A stretch of 42,220 bases of DNA from Desulfosarcina sp. (lineage in GTDB: Bacteria; Desulfobacterota; Desulfobacteria; Desulfobacterales; Desulfosarcinaceae), in the NCBI GenBank assembly GCA_014237405.1, contig JABZFO010000114.1, positions 1 through 42,220 on the forward strand, given 5' to 3'. Below are positions 1 to 7,723 of the stretch, piece by piece. Every line of letters starts with the position of its first letter. Within the stretch, counting starts at the first letter, position 1. Below the pieces are notes generated by a model. The model was given only the letters and a program-made list of their open reading frames with translations, was not told the origin of the DNA and made no database searches. The position numbers and the translations under genes are program-made.

Positions 1-14
1 CATGCTCGTTGAAC

Positions 15-1433
15 CTAAAGCCCCGGAAAAACCGGTGGTTCGTCATCCGTGGCCAGATCGGGTGCCATCGCGTCTAAAACCGGCTGGAGCATTTTGTAAT
101 AGGTCCGGATGCGGTCCACGTAGATGACCGCTTCTTTTCCCCGTGCATAACGATGATCGAGGGTACTGTAATATTTTTTCTGCTGCAGCAGCGGGAAAAC
201 CGACCGGACGCCGTGCCAGCTGTTTTCCGGCTTTCTCAGCCGACGGGCAAGGGTTCTTGCGTCCTGCAGGTGGCCGAATCCAATGTTGTAGGCAGCCAGT
301 GCCATGAGGGTGCGGTCGGGCTCGGGCACTGTATCGCCCACCTGACGATGCAGACGGGCCAGATAGCGGGTACCGGAAAAAATCGATGCCTCTATGTCCA
401 AGCGATCTTCCACCCCCATGGACGCCGCCGTTTCGCGGGTAAGCATCATGATCCCCCGCACACCGGTATAGCTCCTGGCCCGAGGATTCCAATGCGACTC
501 CTGATACGCCTGAGCAGCCACGAGCTTCCAGTCCAGCTTGTATTTCTTGGCCGCAGCTTCGAAATAGGGCCGGTATTTGGGAAGCCGGACTTTGATTCGC
601 CGGCGGTACCTGGCCAGGTCGACGTAATCGAAGGACTCCAGATGGCTGTAGTAATGGTCGACAAGCCCCTTGATCGTCTCGCGGGTCTCTTTGCGGTCAA
701 ACCACGTGTTGATGGCTTGTTTTAACTGGCGATTGTGTGGATCCGTGGCCCATGTCAGCTGATGGGGGTGACCCAGCGTCAGCATGATGGTCAGTTCAGG
801 ATAATAGTGATGGTTCATGGACATGATGTTGGAATCCACAACAGTCAGCGGCAAGGAACGGTTCCACACCATCTGGAGCAGGTCTTCGGCACTGTACGCG
901 GTCAGGATCTGCCAGCTGACGCCAGGGTAAGTCCGGCGCAATTCTTCCAGATATTCGATGCGGGCACTATTGCCTGTCATCCAGAGGGTATACGCCTCGA
1001 GCGTTTTCTCGCTTTGGATTTCCGGACCGCCGCGGCGCCCCACCACCTGCTGCTCCACCTCCAGATATCCCGGGCCCAACGAAAGCAGTCGGGCCGTCTG
1101 GCTGCCAAAGGGGAAGCCGGCGGCGATGATATCGCCCTGGCCTGCCCTGAGGGCGGCAATCATATCGGCTTCCTCGTCGATGATCCGTATGCGAAGGTCC
1201 ACACCCAGATAATCGGCAAAGGCCTTTACCAGGTCGTACTCAAAACCGGCGGGCCCATGGGGGCCCTCATAATAGCAGGCGGAGTTGTTGCGTGTGATCA
1301 GCACCAGCTCACCCCGGGACTGTAGCGCTTCCAGATCGTTTTGCATCAGCGGGTAATCGCATCCTGACAGCGCCAGGAGCCCACACACCACAATCAGACA
1401 GCACCCCATTTTTTTCAACTTGCCAACGCGCAT
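15..1433 (-). CDS. mltF: MltF-like membrane-bound lytic murein transglycosylase, lipoprotein
   Basis: Cleaves the glycan strands of peptidoglycan. Residues 1-25 form a lipoprotein signal with lipobox LSGC (Cys25). Residues about 35-265 are a periplasmic solute-binding-like (SBP family 3) module. The C-terminal lysozyme-like SLT domain carries the motif AYQESHWNP with the likely catalytic Glu312, and later ALAAYNIGFGH. This is the MltF architecture, and at 472 aa it is slightly shorter than the E. coli protein (518 aa). The reading frame stays open upstream to 1727, but that part is intergenic palindrome; I chose the ATG at 1433 because the signal peptide starts there. The residue after the lipid-bearing Cys is Asp, which in enterobacteria signals inner-membrane retention; whether that rule holds here is unknown. 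It is transcribed away from guaA and is a housekeeping neighbour of the flagellar cluster. Confidence 0.9.
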   Translation of the reverse strand: MRVGKLKKMGCCLIVVCGLLALSGCDYPLMQNDLEALQSRGELVLITRNNSACYYEGPHGPAGFEYDLVKAFADYLGVDLRIRIIDEEADMIAALRAGQGDIIAAGFPFGSQTARLLSLGPGYLEVEQQVVGRRGGPEIQSEKTLEAYTLWMTGNSARIEYLEELRRTYPGVSWQILTAYSAEDLLQMVWNRSLPLTVVDSNIMSMNHHYYPELTIMLTLGHPHQLTWATDPHNRQLKQAINTWFDRKETRETIKGLVDHYYSHLESFDYVDLARYRRRIKVRLPKYRPYFEAAAKKYKLDWKLVAAQAYQESHWNPRARSYTGVRGIMMLTRETAASMGVEDRLDIEASIFSGTRYLARLHRQVGDTVPEPDRTLMALAAYNIGFGHLQDARTLARRLRKPENSWHGVRSVFPLLQQKKYYSTLDHRYARGKEAVIYVDRIRTYYKMLQPVLDAMAPDLATDDEPPVFPGL

Positions 1434-1599
1434 AATCAGCCGAGTAGGTTCATGGTTCGGATCCCCGGAGGTTTGCACCTGAGGTTCGCTGTCCCCGGTG
1501 ACCACCCGTCCGGAATTGCTGAAATCGTAATGGTATGGTTTATAATCGCAGATGCCGAATTTATCAACCCGGACGATAATGGCGTATTTGCGACGTTTT

Positions 1600-1760
1600 T
1601 GGGTCGCGGAAACAAATAAATACACAAGGATTGCGCCGGATTTTGGTTCGTCTTCAAGGCGCACCAAAGGGAGCATATTATTTATATGTGACTTTTGGCG
1701 CAACGCCGAAGACGGGACAAAAGACAAGCAAGATTGTTGATTTATTTATTTCCGAGGCCC
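1600..1760. repeat. Long imperfect palindrome between mltF and guaA
   Basis: The two halves (about 1600-1674 and 1683-1760) are imperfect reverse complements. Outer arms share GCGGAAACAAATAAAT against a right-arm reverse complement CTCGGAAATAAATAAAT. Inner arms share CGTCTTCAAGGCGCACCAAA against CGTCTTCGGCGTTGCGCCAAA-like sequence. The centre is AT-rich near 1675-1682. By eye roughly two thirds of positions pair over about 75 bases. It fills most of the 345-base gap between the mltF start (1433) and the guaA start (1779) and so overlaps both promoter regions. It could be a miniature inverted-repeat element or a large cruciform or RNA hairpin. Confidence 0.6.
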
Positions 1761-1778
1761 CTATCCTGGAGAACGCCC

Positions 1779-3308
1779 ATGATTGTCATCATCGATTTCG
1801 GATCCCAGTTCAACCAGCTCATTGCCCGGCGGGTGCGCGAATGCCGCGTGTACTGCCAGATCGAACCACCGACCGTCACTGCGGGCCAGATTCGGTCCTG
1901 GGCGCCCGAAGGCATTATCCTTTCCGGGGGGCCGTCCAGCATATATGAAAAGAACAGCCCTCGGGTGGATGTCGGCATATTCAAGCTGGGCATCCCGGTG
2001 CTGGGCATCTGCTATGGCATGCATTTCATGGTGGACACCCTGGGTGGAAAAGTCAAGAAAGCCGACAAACGGGAATACGGTTTTGCCGCCCTGTCCGCCA
2101 GGCAGCAAAAAGGCCTTTTTACCGGCATCAGCAAAGAAACGGTCACCTGGATGAGCCACGGTGATTCCATCGATGCCCTGCCCAAAGGCTTCTCCATCAC
2201 TGCATCAACAGCCAATACCAAAGTGGCGGCCATGGCCAACACCCGAAAAAAATTCTTCGGTGTTCAGTTTCATCCGGAAGTGGAGCATACCGCCAAAGGG
2301 CGAAAGATGATCCACAACTACCTCTTTGACATCTGCAGCTGCAAACCTTCGTGGACCATGAAATCCTTTGCCCGGGACACCATCGACCAGATCCGGGACA
2401 CGGTGGGTGATAAAAAAGTGATTCTGGGCCTCTCCGGCGGTGTGGACTCATCGGTGACGGCCCTGCTTATTCACAGGGCCCTCGGAAAGAACCTTACCTG
2501 CATTTTCGTGGACAACGGCCTGCTGCGAAAAGACGAGGCATCTCAGCTGAAGCAAAAACTCAAAAGCCATCTGAACACCAATATCCGCTTTGTCAGGGCC
2601 GCGTCCCGCTTTGTCAAGGCCCTGTCCAAGGTGTCCGATCCGGAGCGCAAACGCAAAATTATCGGTAAGGTGTTCATGGATGTATTCGAGGCCGAAGCCA
2701 TGAAAATCAAGGATGCGGATTTTCTGGCCCAGGGGACCCTTTACCCGGATATCATCGAATCCCAATCGGCATTTGGCGGCCCCACCTCGGTGATCAAATC
2801 CCACCACAATGTGGGGGGACTGCCGAAAAAGATGAAGCTCAAGCTGGTGGAGCCCTTAAAGTATTTGTTTAAGGATGAAGTGCGCAAGCTGGGTAAAACA
2901 TTGAGGCTGGACGACGACCTGGTATGGCGTCAGCCGTTTCCCGGCCCAGGGCTGGCCATCCGGGTTATCGGAGAGATCACCAAAAAGCGTCTGGATGTGC
3001 TGCGGGAAGTGGATGCGGTGCTCCAGGAAGAGATTCGGGCATCCGGATACTACCGCAAACTCTGGCAATCCTTTGCCGTTTTGCTGCCCATTAAAAGCGT
3101 CGGCATCATGGGAGATGGCCGCACCTATGAAAACATCGTGGCCATTCGGGCGGTCACCAGCAAAGACGCCATGACCGCAGACTGGGCCAAACTCCCCCAC
3201 AAGCTGCTGGGTAAAATATCGAACCGGATCATCAACGAAGTGCGGGGCGTCAACCGCGTCGTATACGACATCAGTTCGAAGCCTCCAAGCACCATCGAAT
3301 GGGAATAG
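1779..3308 (+). CDS. guaA: GMP synthase (glutamine-hydrolysing)
   Basis: Converts XMP to GMP with ATP and glutamine, the last step of guanine nucleotide synthesis; cytoplasmic. The N-terminal class I glutamine amidotransferase domain (residues about 1-190) shows the nucleophile motif GICYGMH (Cys78) and the His/Glu motif FHPEVEHT. The ATP-pyrophosphatase domain has the PP-loop LGLSGGVDSS near residue 217. The C-terminal dimerisation domain ends in the family signature VVYDISSKPPSTIEWE. The length of 509 aa is close to the usual 515-525. The ORF is open further upstream, but the ATG at 1779 follows a GGAG eight bases before it and begins the canonical IVIIDFGSQ. A coiled-coil membrane protein follows after 7 bases. 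Confidence 0.97.
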   Translation: MIVIIDFGSQFNQLIARRVRECRVYCQIEPPTVTAGQIRSWAPEGIILSGGPSSIYEKNSPRVDVGIFKLGIPVLGICYGMHFMVDTLGGKVKKADKREYGFAALSARQQKGLFTGISKETVTWMSHGDSIDALPKGFSITASTANTKVAAMANTRKKFFGVQFHPEVEHTAKGRKMIHNYLFDICSCKPSWTMKSFARDTIDQIRDTVGDKKVILGLSGGVDSSVTALLIHRALGKNLTCIFVDNGLLRKDEASQLKQKLKSHLNTNIRFVRAASRFVKALSKVSDPERKRKIIGKVFMDVFEAEAMKIKDADFLAQGTLYPDIIESQSAFGGPTSVIKSHHNVGGLPKKMKLKLVEPLKYLFKDEVRKLGKTLRLDDDLVWRQPFPGPGLAIRVIGEITKKRLDVLREVDAVLQEEIRASGYYRKLWQSFAVLLPIKSVGIMGDGRTYENIVAIRAVTSKDAMTADWAKLPHKLLGKISNRIINEVRGVNRVVYDISSKPPSTIEWE

Positions 3309-3315
3309 CAAAACG

Positions 3316-4191
3316 ATGAACGAAAAAGACGATACCTCCCGGTTCACCATCCACGACACGGAAGATGTGCCGGACTCCATTTATATTTCGGATGCGGAAA
3401 ATCTGCGTATCGAGAAGCTGAGCACCCGGGTCACCCTGGTGGCCGTGCTCATCCCCTGCCTGTTAGTAATTGTCCTGGCCGTCGCCTATCTGGATATTAA
3501 AAACCGGGTCATCAATACACAAAACACAGGTTCCATGGGCGTCCAGAACCTCTCCAAGGATCTGGAATCCCGGTTTTCCAACCTCTCCCTCAGGCAGGCG
3601 AAAATAGAGTCGCAGTTTGCAGAACAATCCAAAGCCCTGGAAACCACCACCGCCGCCCTGCAGGTCAACCTGAAAAAGGCCACCACCGAATTAAAACGCA
3701 TCACTGACGGCAAGTCAGACCGATCAGCGTTGACTGCCGTGTCCAAAAAAACGGAGGTATCCTTCGCCGCCCTGCGAAAGGACATGGCGGACCTGAACGC
3801 CGCGTTCAACAAGTTCGACGAGGAACTGGCCGCCCAGATTCTGCTCATGGCGGAGGGCCTGAAAAAGGATCAGGGCCGGCTTTCGAAAATCGAAAAGAAA
3901 GCCCAACGGCTTGACTCGGAAAAGTTGAGCAAGGAATCCATGGATCTGTCACTGGGCCTGGAGCGGCTGGCCCTTAGGGAGATGGTCAAGGATAAAATTC
4001 GGGAGGTGGAGAAAAAACTGGCTGCCGTAGGCAAACAGATTGACACATTGAACCAACGGCTGGATACGCAGGCGCGGCAAGCATCCCCGTCATCGCCGGC
4101 AGCCGCAGCGCCGATGCCCTCACCGCCACCGTCCCTTCCGTCAGATGCCCCTTCCAGTTCTACAAATATAACAGAACAGACGATCGATTAA
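3316..4191 (+). CDS. Unknown inner-membrane coiled-coil protein
   Basis: I do not recognise a named family. The 291-aa product has a short acidic cytoplasmic N-terminus (about 1-38) and a single hydrophobic segment (about 38-60, VTLVAVLIPCLLVIVLAVAY). A long, probably periplasmic, Ala/Lys/Glu-rich coiled coil follows (about 70-255), ending in a Pro/Ser/Ala-rich tail (PAAAAPMPSPPPSLPSD). The topology recalls structural or scaffold membrane proteins with a coiled coil, but no catalytic motif is visible. It starts 7 bases after the guaA stop and is probably cotranscribed with it. The Shine-Dalgarno sequence is weak (AATAGCAAAACG before ATG). It converges on kdsB, with only 10 bases between the stops and no clear terminator. 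Confidence 0.75.
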   Translation: MNEKDDTSRFTIHDTEDVPDSIYISDAENLRIEKLSTRVTLVAVLIPCLLVIVLAVAYLDIKNRVINTQNTGSMGVQNLSKDLESRFSNLSLRQAKIESQFAEQSKALETTTAALQVNLKKATTELKRITDGKSDRSALTAVSKKTEVSFAALRKDMADLNAAFNKFDEELAAQILLMAEGLKKDQGRLSKIEKKAQRLDSEKLSKESMDLSLGLERLALREMVKDKIREVEKKLAAVGKQIDTLNQRLDTQARQASPSSPAAAAPMPSPPPSLPSDAPSSSTNITEQTID

Positions 4192-4201
4192 AGCAAGCTT
4201 G

Positions 4202-4948
4202 TCAGCACAACCCTATGGCCGTCATCTTCTCCTCGATACGCTGGATATCTACCGGCAGGTCCACCTCGGGAGAATCATAGGGCGTAACCACCACCCGGAT
4301 ACGGTGGCCGTGCTCCATGGCTCGAAGCTGTTCGAGCTTCTCAATCTCCTCTAACCGTCCCTGCTCAAGAGACCTAAAACACTCCAGAAATTCCCTCGTA
4401 TACGCATAGACACCCAGGTGTTTATAGGTTTCGTACCCATGTGACTCGTCCCGCCCGTGGGGAATGGTCGCCCGGGAGAAGTAGAGTGCATTTCCGTAGT
4501 TGTCGAAGGCGACCTTGACATCCTTCGGATCGGTGATCTCACGCTTGTCCACAATGGCAAAGGCCAGCGTGCTCATCTTTACCGCCGGGTCATCGTTAAA
4601 GGGCTGAACCACGGCATCAAAACACCGCGAATCCACCAGGGGCTGGTCTCCCTGGATATTGACCACCACATCCGCCATATCCAGGCCGAGATGCTCAGCA
4701 GCTTCAGCCACCCGGTCCGTGCCAGACCGGCATTCCGACGACGTCATGACGACGTTGCCGCCAAAATTGTTGACCGCGTCCCGGATCCGGTTGTCGTCAG
4801 TGGCCACGTAAACGGAATCTACGCAACTTGCCTTCATGGCACGTTGATAAACCCACTGGATCATCGGTTTGCCGCAAATGGCTGCTAACGGTTTGCCATC
4901 AAATCGGGTGGATCCGTAGCGCGATGGGATGATCACCACAACCCGCAT
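4202..4948 (-). CDS. kdsB: 3-deoxy-manno-octulosonate cytidylyltransferase (CMP-KDO synthetase)
   Basis: Activates KDO with CTP to CMP-KDO for lipid A/LPS inner-core synthesis in the cytoplasm, so the cell is expected to make LPS. The 248-aa product begins with the nucleotide-binding signature IIPSRYGSTRFDGKPL. It continues with KPMIQWVYQRA, VYVATDD, SECRSGTDRVAEAA and the metal-binding NIQGDQPLVD, and near the end carries LEQLRAMEHGHRI and VDLPVDI. All are typical of KdsB, and length and order match the family. The ATG at 4948 is preceded by AAGGAT about 8 bases upstream. It lies 14 bases downstream of the HIT gene, probably in one transcript. Confidence 0.96.
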   Translation of the reverse strand: MRVVVIIPSRYGSTRFDGKPLAAICGKPMIQWVYQRAMKASCVDSVYVATDDNRIRDAVNNFGGNVVMTSSECRSGTDRVAEAAEHLGLDMADVVVNIQGDQPLVDSRCFDAVVQPFNDDPAVKMSTLAFAIVDKREITDPKDVKVAFDNYGNALYFSRATIPHGRDESHGYETYKHLGVYAYTREFLECFRSLEQGRLEEIEKLEQLRAMEHGHRIRVVVTPYDSPEVDLPVDIQRIEEKMTAIGLC

Positions 4949-4962
4949 TCCACTTATCCTTT

Positions 4963-5295
4963 TTATTTGTCCCAGCCGCCCATCAGATGAAGGTGGAGAT
5001 GAAAAATCACCTGCCCGCCGCCTTTTTCCACGTTGAAAAGCAGTTTGTACCCGGAGGCGTCAACATTCTCCTTTTTGGCCATCTGTCTGGCGGTCGTGAT
5101 CATTTCCGCCAGAATGTCATTGTCTCCTTCGGTAAGGTCGTTGATGCTCCGGATATGCCGTTTGGGAACGATCAACAGATGGACGGGGGCGTGGGGTTTG
5201 ATGTCGCGGAAAACAACCAGGTTATCGTTCTCGTAAAGAAAGGCGGTATCCATCTGGCCGTGTGCGACTTTGCAGAAAAGGCAATCTTTTTCCAT
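4963..5295 (-). CDS. HIT family nucleotide hydrolase (HinT-like)
   Basis: The histidine-triad motif HLHLHLMGG is at the C-terminus. Family features such as CLFCKVAHG at the N-terminus and PHAPVHLLIVPKRHI in the middle are present. HinT-type members hydrolyse purine nucleoside phosphoramidates; the true substrate cannot be told from sequence. I start it at the ATG at 5295 (110 aa) because AGGAG lies 8 bases upstream. An upstream in-frame ATG at 5319 would add eight residues and sits against a strong hairpin. It precedes kdsB by 14 bases. The two are functionally unrelated, so the pairing is probably only a shared transcript. Confidence 0.93.
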   Translation of the reverse strand: MEKDCLFCKVAHGQMDTAFLYENDNLVVFRDIKPHAPVHLLIVPKRHIRSINDLTEGDNDILAEMITTARQMAKKENVDASGYKLLFNVEKGGGQVIFHLHLHLMGGWDK

Positions 5296-5319
5296 GACAG
5301 ACGTCTCCTGTTGACTCAT

Positions 5320-5345
5320 CCATCGCCTGTCATTACAGGCGATGG
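5320..5345. promoter_or_regulatory. Perfect 11-bp hairpin upstream of the HIT gene
   Basis: CCATCGCCTGT at 5320-5330 and ACAGGCGATGG at 5335-5345 are exact reverse complements around a 4-base loop (CATT). On the minus strand a T-run precedes rather than follows the stem, so it does not look like a terminator of the HIT operon. On the plus strand it is followed by A6. It lies 25 bases upstream of the chosen HIT start, so an operator or 5'-leader structure is possible. Confidence 0.55.
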
Positions 5346-5501
5346 AAAAAATCGGGTGGCTGGAATACGGATTCAGAAATGTCTGTTCCTACCGGTTCAG
5401 CAGTAACCTTGTCAAGCAGACAATTACCGTTACGGTTCCGGTTATCCATCACCGGATAGCCGTCGTGCCAATGTGATGCAAGTACCTGAAATTAATTATA
5501 T

Positions 5502-5644
5502 AGTGCCTACCCAGAAACGGTCTTTTCGCCCAATCTCTGCGTTATGCTCAAAATTTTATCCTCGGAATATCAACTATATGCCTGTGGTAAAATTTTTCGC
5601 ACGCCTTGATCTTGAACGAAAATCCTCGTTTCTGGATGGACACT
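5502..5644. mobile_element. MITE-like element with terminal inverted repeats
   Basis: About 143 bp bounded by inverted ends. The left end reads AGTGCCTACCCAGAAACG and the reverse complement of the right end reads AGTGTCCATCCAGAAACG; similarity extends to about 27 bases, ending in TTTTCG. It carries no credible gene. Its reverse complement matches the sequence starting at 42103 almost base for base for about 87 bases, and parts recur at 8512 and 13349. It is therefore a dispersed, probably trans-mobilised, element. It fills most of the 467-base gap between the HIT start and the response regulator. The sigma28-like promoter starts 3 bases after its right end. Confidence 0.75.
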
Positions 5645-5646
5645 GT

Positions 5647-5673
5647 TTAAGTTTTGAATATGGCTGCCGATAT
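5647..5673 (+). promoter_or_regulatory. Sigma28 (FliA) promoter for the HD-GYP-motA-motB operon
   Basis: The -35 element TTAAGTTT, an 11-base spacer and the -10 element GCCGATAT match the enterobacterial FliA consensus (TAAAGTTT-N11-GCCGATAA) with one mismatch in each box and exact spacing. The expected start is near 5680, giving a leader of about 83 bases before 5763. Late-class control of stator genes by FliA is well known in other bacteria. Confidence 0.75.
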
Positions 5674-5762
5674 GAACTTACAGCAAACGAAGCTGCCGGC
5701 CATGCCCGCAAGAACGCCACCTGCACGGCATCCTGATCCGGATTGAGGCATAATTTTACACA

Positions 5763-6935
5763 ATGAACATCCTGATTGCAGACGACGATCCCGCCACCTT
5801 GAATCTTTTGTCATCACGCCTTGGCGCGTGGGACCATACGGTATATCAGGCGGCCGATGGCAACACGGCATGGGAAATCATCCGCAGCACCCCCATCGAT
5901 ATTGTCGTCAGTGACTGGATGATGCCCGGACTCGACGGTCTGCAACTGTGCCGCCGGATTCGCCAGATGAAAAAATCCGGCTACATTTACCTGATTCTAA
6001 TCAGTGCCCAGGATTCAAAAGCGGATATCATCCATGGTCTGGAAATCGGGGTCGACGACTACATCACCAAACCCATTGACATGGACGCCCTGTGCGCCAG
6101 AATCGAAATTGGTGTACGTATCGTCGACCTAGAGCGTGCGCTGAACCGAAAAATTGAGATTATCACTGCCAACCACCACCAGACCATCCGCATGTTCTCC
6201 CAGATAATGGAGGTTTTTGACGATGAACTGGGCGGGCACTGTCGCCGGACTGCAAAACTGGCCGTTCAACTGGCAGGTCGGCATTCCGGTGTGGGCGACG
6301 CGGAAATTCCCATCATCGAGACGGCAGCCCTTCTCCACGATATCGGCATGGTGGGCATTCCCAAATCCATCCTAAACAAACGCCGCACGGAAATGGTGAA
6401 TGACGAACGGCAGTTGTACCAATCCCATGCCGCCATGGGCGCACGCATCATCGGTGAAATAGAGATCATGAAACCGGCAGCCCTGCTGGTGCGGATGCAC
6501 CACGAACAATACAATGGCAAGGGTTTCCCCCACGGACTGGCCGGCGATGATATTCCCATTGGGGCGCAGCTCATATCGGCAGCCTCCATTTATGACAACA
6601 TGATCCACAAGGGAAAGATCGCCCTCGACAGCATTGCGGAAAACCTGCAGCGGATCAGAGGCTACCTGTTGTCACCGCAGGTGGTGGAGCTGTTGCTGGA
6701 AATCAATGTGGCGCAGCAGCATGACCTGGCCCGAAAAACGGATGAGGAACGTTTACTGGATGACTTGAAGGCCGGCATGATACTGGCAGCCAACGTACGC
6801 ATGAAAACCGGGGCCTTTGTCATGGCTGCCGACACCGAATTGGATGGATACGGCATCGACAAACTCAAACATTACCATACCATCGGCGCCATCACCGAGA
6901 AGGTGCTGATTCGCAAATCTTCCATGAGGAGCTAA
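5763..6935 (+). CDS. Response regulator with HD-GYP domain, c-di-GMP phosphodiesterase candidate
   Basis: The N-terminal receiver has the acidic pair DDD at 7-9, phospho-acceptor Asp51 (VVSDWMMPGLDG) and Lys103 (ITKP), so it looks phosphorylatable. The HD-GYP module (about 140-320) shows HCRRTAKLA, the metal site LLHDIGMVGIP (His192-Asp193) and HHEQYNGKGFP (246-256), where the canonical GYP is GFP. Aromatic substitution is tolerated in some members, so c-di-GMP hydrolysis is plausible but not certain. A short C-terminal module (about 330-385) resembles the tail seen in other HD-domain regulators. The motA ATG is one base past its stop, behind GAGGAGCTAAG, so it is transcribed with the stator genes. 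This suggests phosphorylation-controlled removal of c-di-GMP near the motor. Its own Shine-Dalgarno sequence is weak. Confidence 0.9.
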   Translation: MNILIADDDPATLNLLSSRLGAWDHTVYQAADGNTAWEIIRSTPIDIVVSDWMMPGLDGLQLCRRIRQMKKSGYIYLILISAQDSKADIIHGLEIGVDDYITKPIDMDALCARIEIGVRIVDLERALNRKIEIITANHHQTIRMFSQIMEVFDDELGGHCRRTAKLAVQLAGRHSGVGDAEIPIIETAALLHDIGMVGIPKSILNKRRTEMVNDERQLYQSHAAMGARIIGEIEIMKPAALLVRMHHEQYNGKGFPHGLAGDDIPIGAQLISAASIYDNMIHKGKIALDSIAENLQRIRGYLLSPQVVELLLEINVAQQHDLARKTDEERLLDDLKAGMILAANVRMKTGAFVMAADTELDGYGIDKLKHYHTIGAITEKVLIRKSSMRS

Positions 6936-6936
6936 G

Positions 6937-7716
6937 ATGGATCTTGCAACCATCATTGGCCTGGTCAGCGGAACCGTATTGATTCTGGTCTCTATCGTCA
7001 TCGGCGGCAGTGCCCTGATTTTCATTAACGTCCCCGGCCTGTTGATCGTCGTCGGCGGGACTCTGGCGGCCACGTTCATCAAATTCACGATGTCCGATGT
7101 CATCGGTTCCATCAGTGTGGCCATGAAAGCCTTTCTGGTAAAAATGGAAGATCCGGAAAACATCATCAAAGAGATGGTGGGATTCACCCGCATTGCCAAA
7201 AAAGAGGGCCTTATTGCCCTGGAAAAAGAGAACCCATCGGACCTCTTTTCCGTCAAAGCGCTGAGGTATCTGTCTGACGGCTATGACGAAGGGTTGATTG
7301 CCGATATGCTCAACAAGGATATTCGCCTGATGGGACAGCGGCATACCACCGGTCAGAATGTGTTTAAAGGAATGGGCGATTCCGCTCCGGCATTCGGTAT
7401 GGTCGGGACGCTCATCGGACTCGTTCAGATGCTGGCCTCCATGTCGGACCCGTCCAGTATCGGACCGGCCATGGCCGTAGCCCTGCTGACCACCCTGTAC
7501 GGTGCGGTCATTGCCAACCTCGTTGCCCTGCCAATCGCCGATAAACTTGCCCTTAGAAGCGATCAGGAACGACTGAACAAGAGCATCATCGTCGAGGCGG
7601 CCATTGCCATCAACCGGGGCGTTTCCCCCATGGTGCTGGAAGAATCCCTTAAGATTTTCCTCTCCCCCAAAGAGCGTGAAAAAACAGAGGCCGACAAAAG
7701 CCAGGCCGAAGGATAG
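6937..7716 (+). CDS. motA: Flagellar motor stator protein MotA
   Basis: A 259-aa inner-membrane protein of the MotA/PomA family. There are two hydrophobic segments at the N-terminus (about 5-50), a cytoplasmic loop containing FTRIAKKEGLIALE and RYLSDGYDEGLIADML, and two more segments (about 150-200: GDSAPAFGMVGTLIGLVQML and MAVALLTTLYGAVIANL). This is the standard layout. With MotB it forms the ion-conducting stator that pushes on FliG. An AGGAG lies just upstream of the ATG, and the preceding HD-GYP stop is only one base away. motB follows after 7 bases. Proton or sodium use cannot be decided here. Confidence 0.97.
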   Translation: MDLATIIGLVSGTVLILVSIVIGGSALIFINVPGLLIVVGGTLAATFIKFTMSDVIGSISVAMKAFLVKMEDPENIIKEMVGFTRIAKKEGLIALEKENPSDLFSVKALRYLSDGYDEGLIADMLNKDIRLMGQRHTTGQNVFKGMGDSAPAFGMVGTLIGLVQMLASMSDPSSIGPAMAVALLTTLYGAVIANLVALPIADKLALRSDQERLNKSIIVEAAIAINRGVSPMVLEESLKIFLSPKEREKTEADKSQAEG

Positions 7717-7723
7717 ATAGACG

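Noticed and set aside
153..725. Long plus-strand ORFs opposite mltF, flhA, fliF and others
   Set aside because: They are antisense shadows of well-supported genes in GC-rich coding DNA, with no recognisable domains.
1436..1778. N-terminal extension of MltF and of GuaA into the shared gap
   Set aside because: Both extensions are translations of the palindrome; the signal peptide and the canonical GuaA start define the true starts.
5473..5736. Plus-strand ORF of 87 codons
   Set aside because: It lies almost wholly in the MITE-like element and crosses the sigma28 promoter; the protein has no domain-like pattern and the same DNA recurs elsewhere as non-coding repeat.
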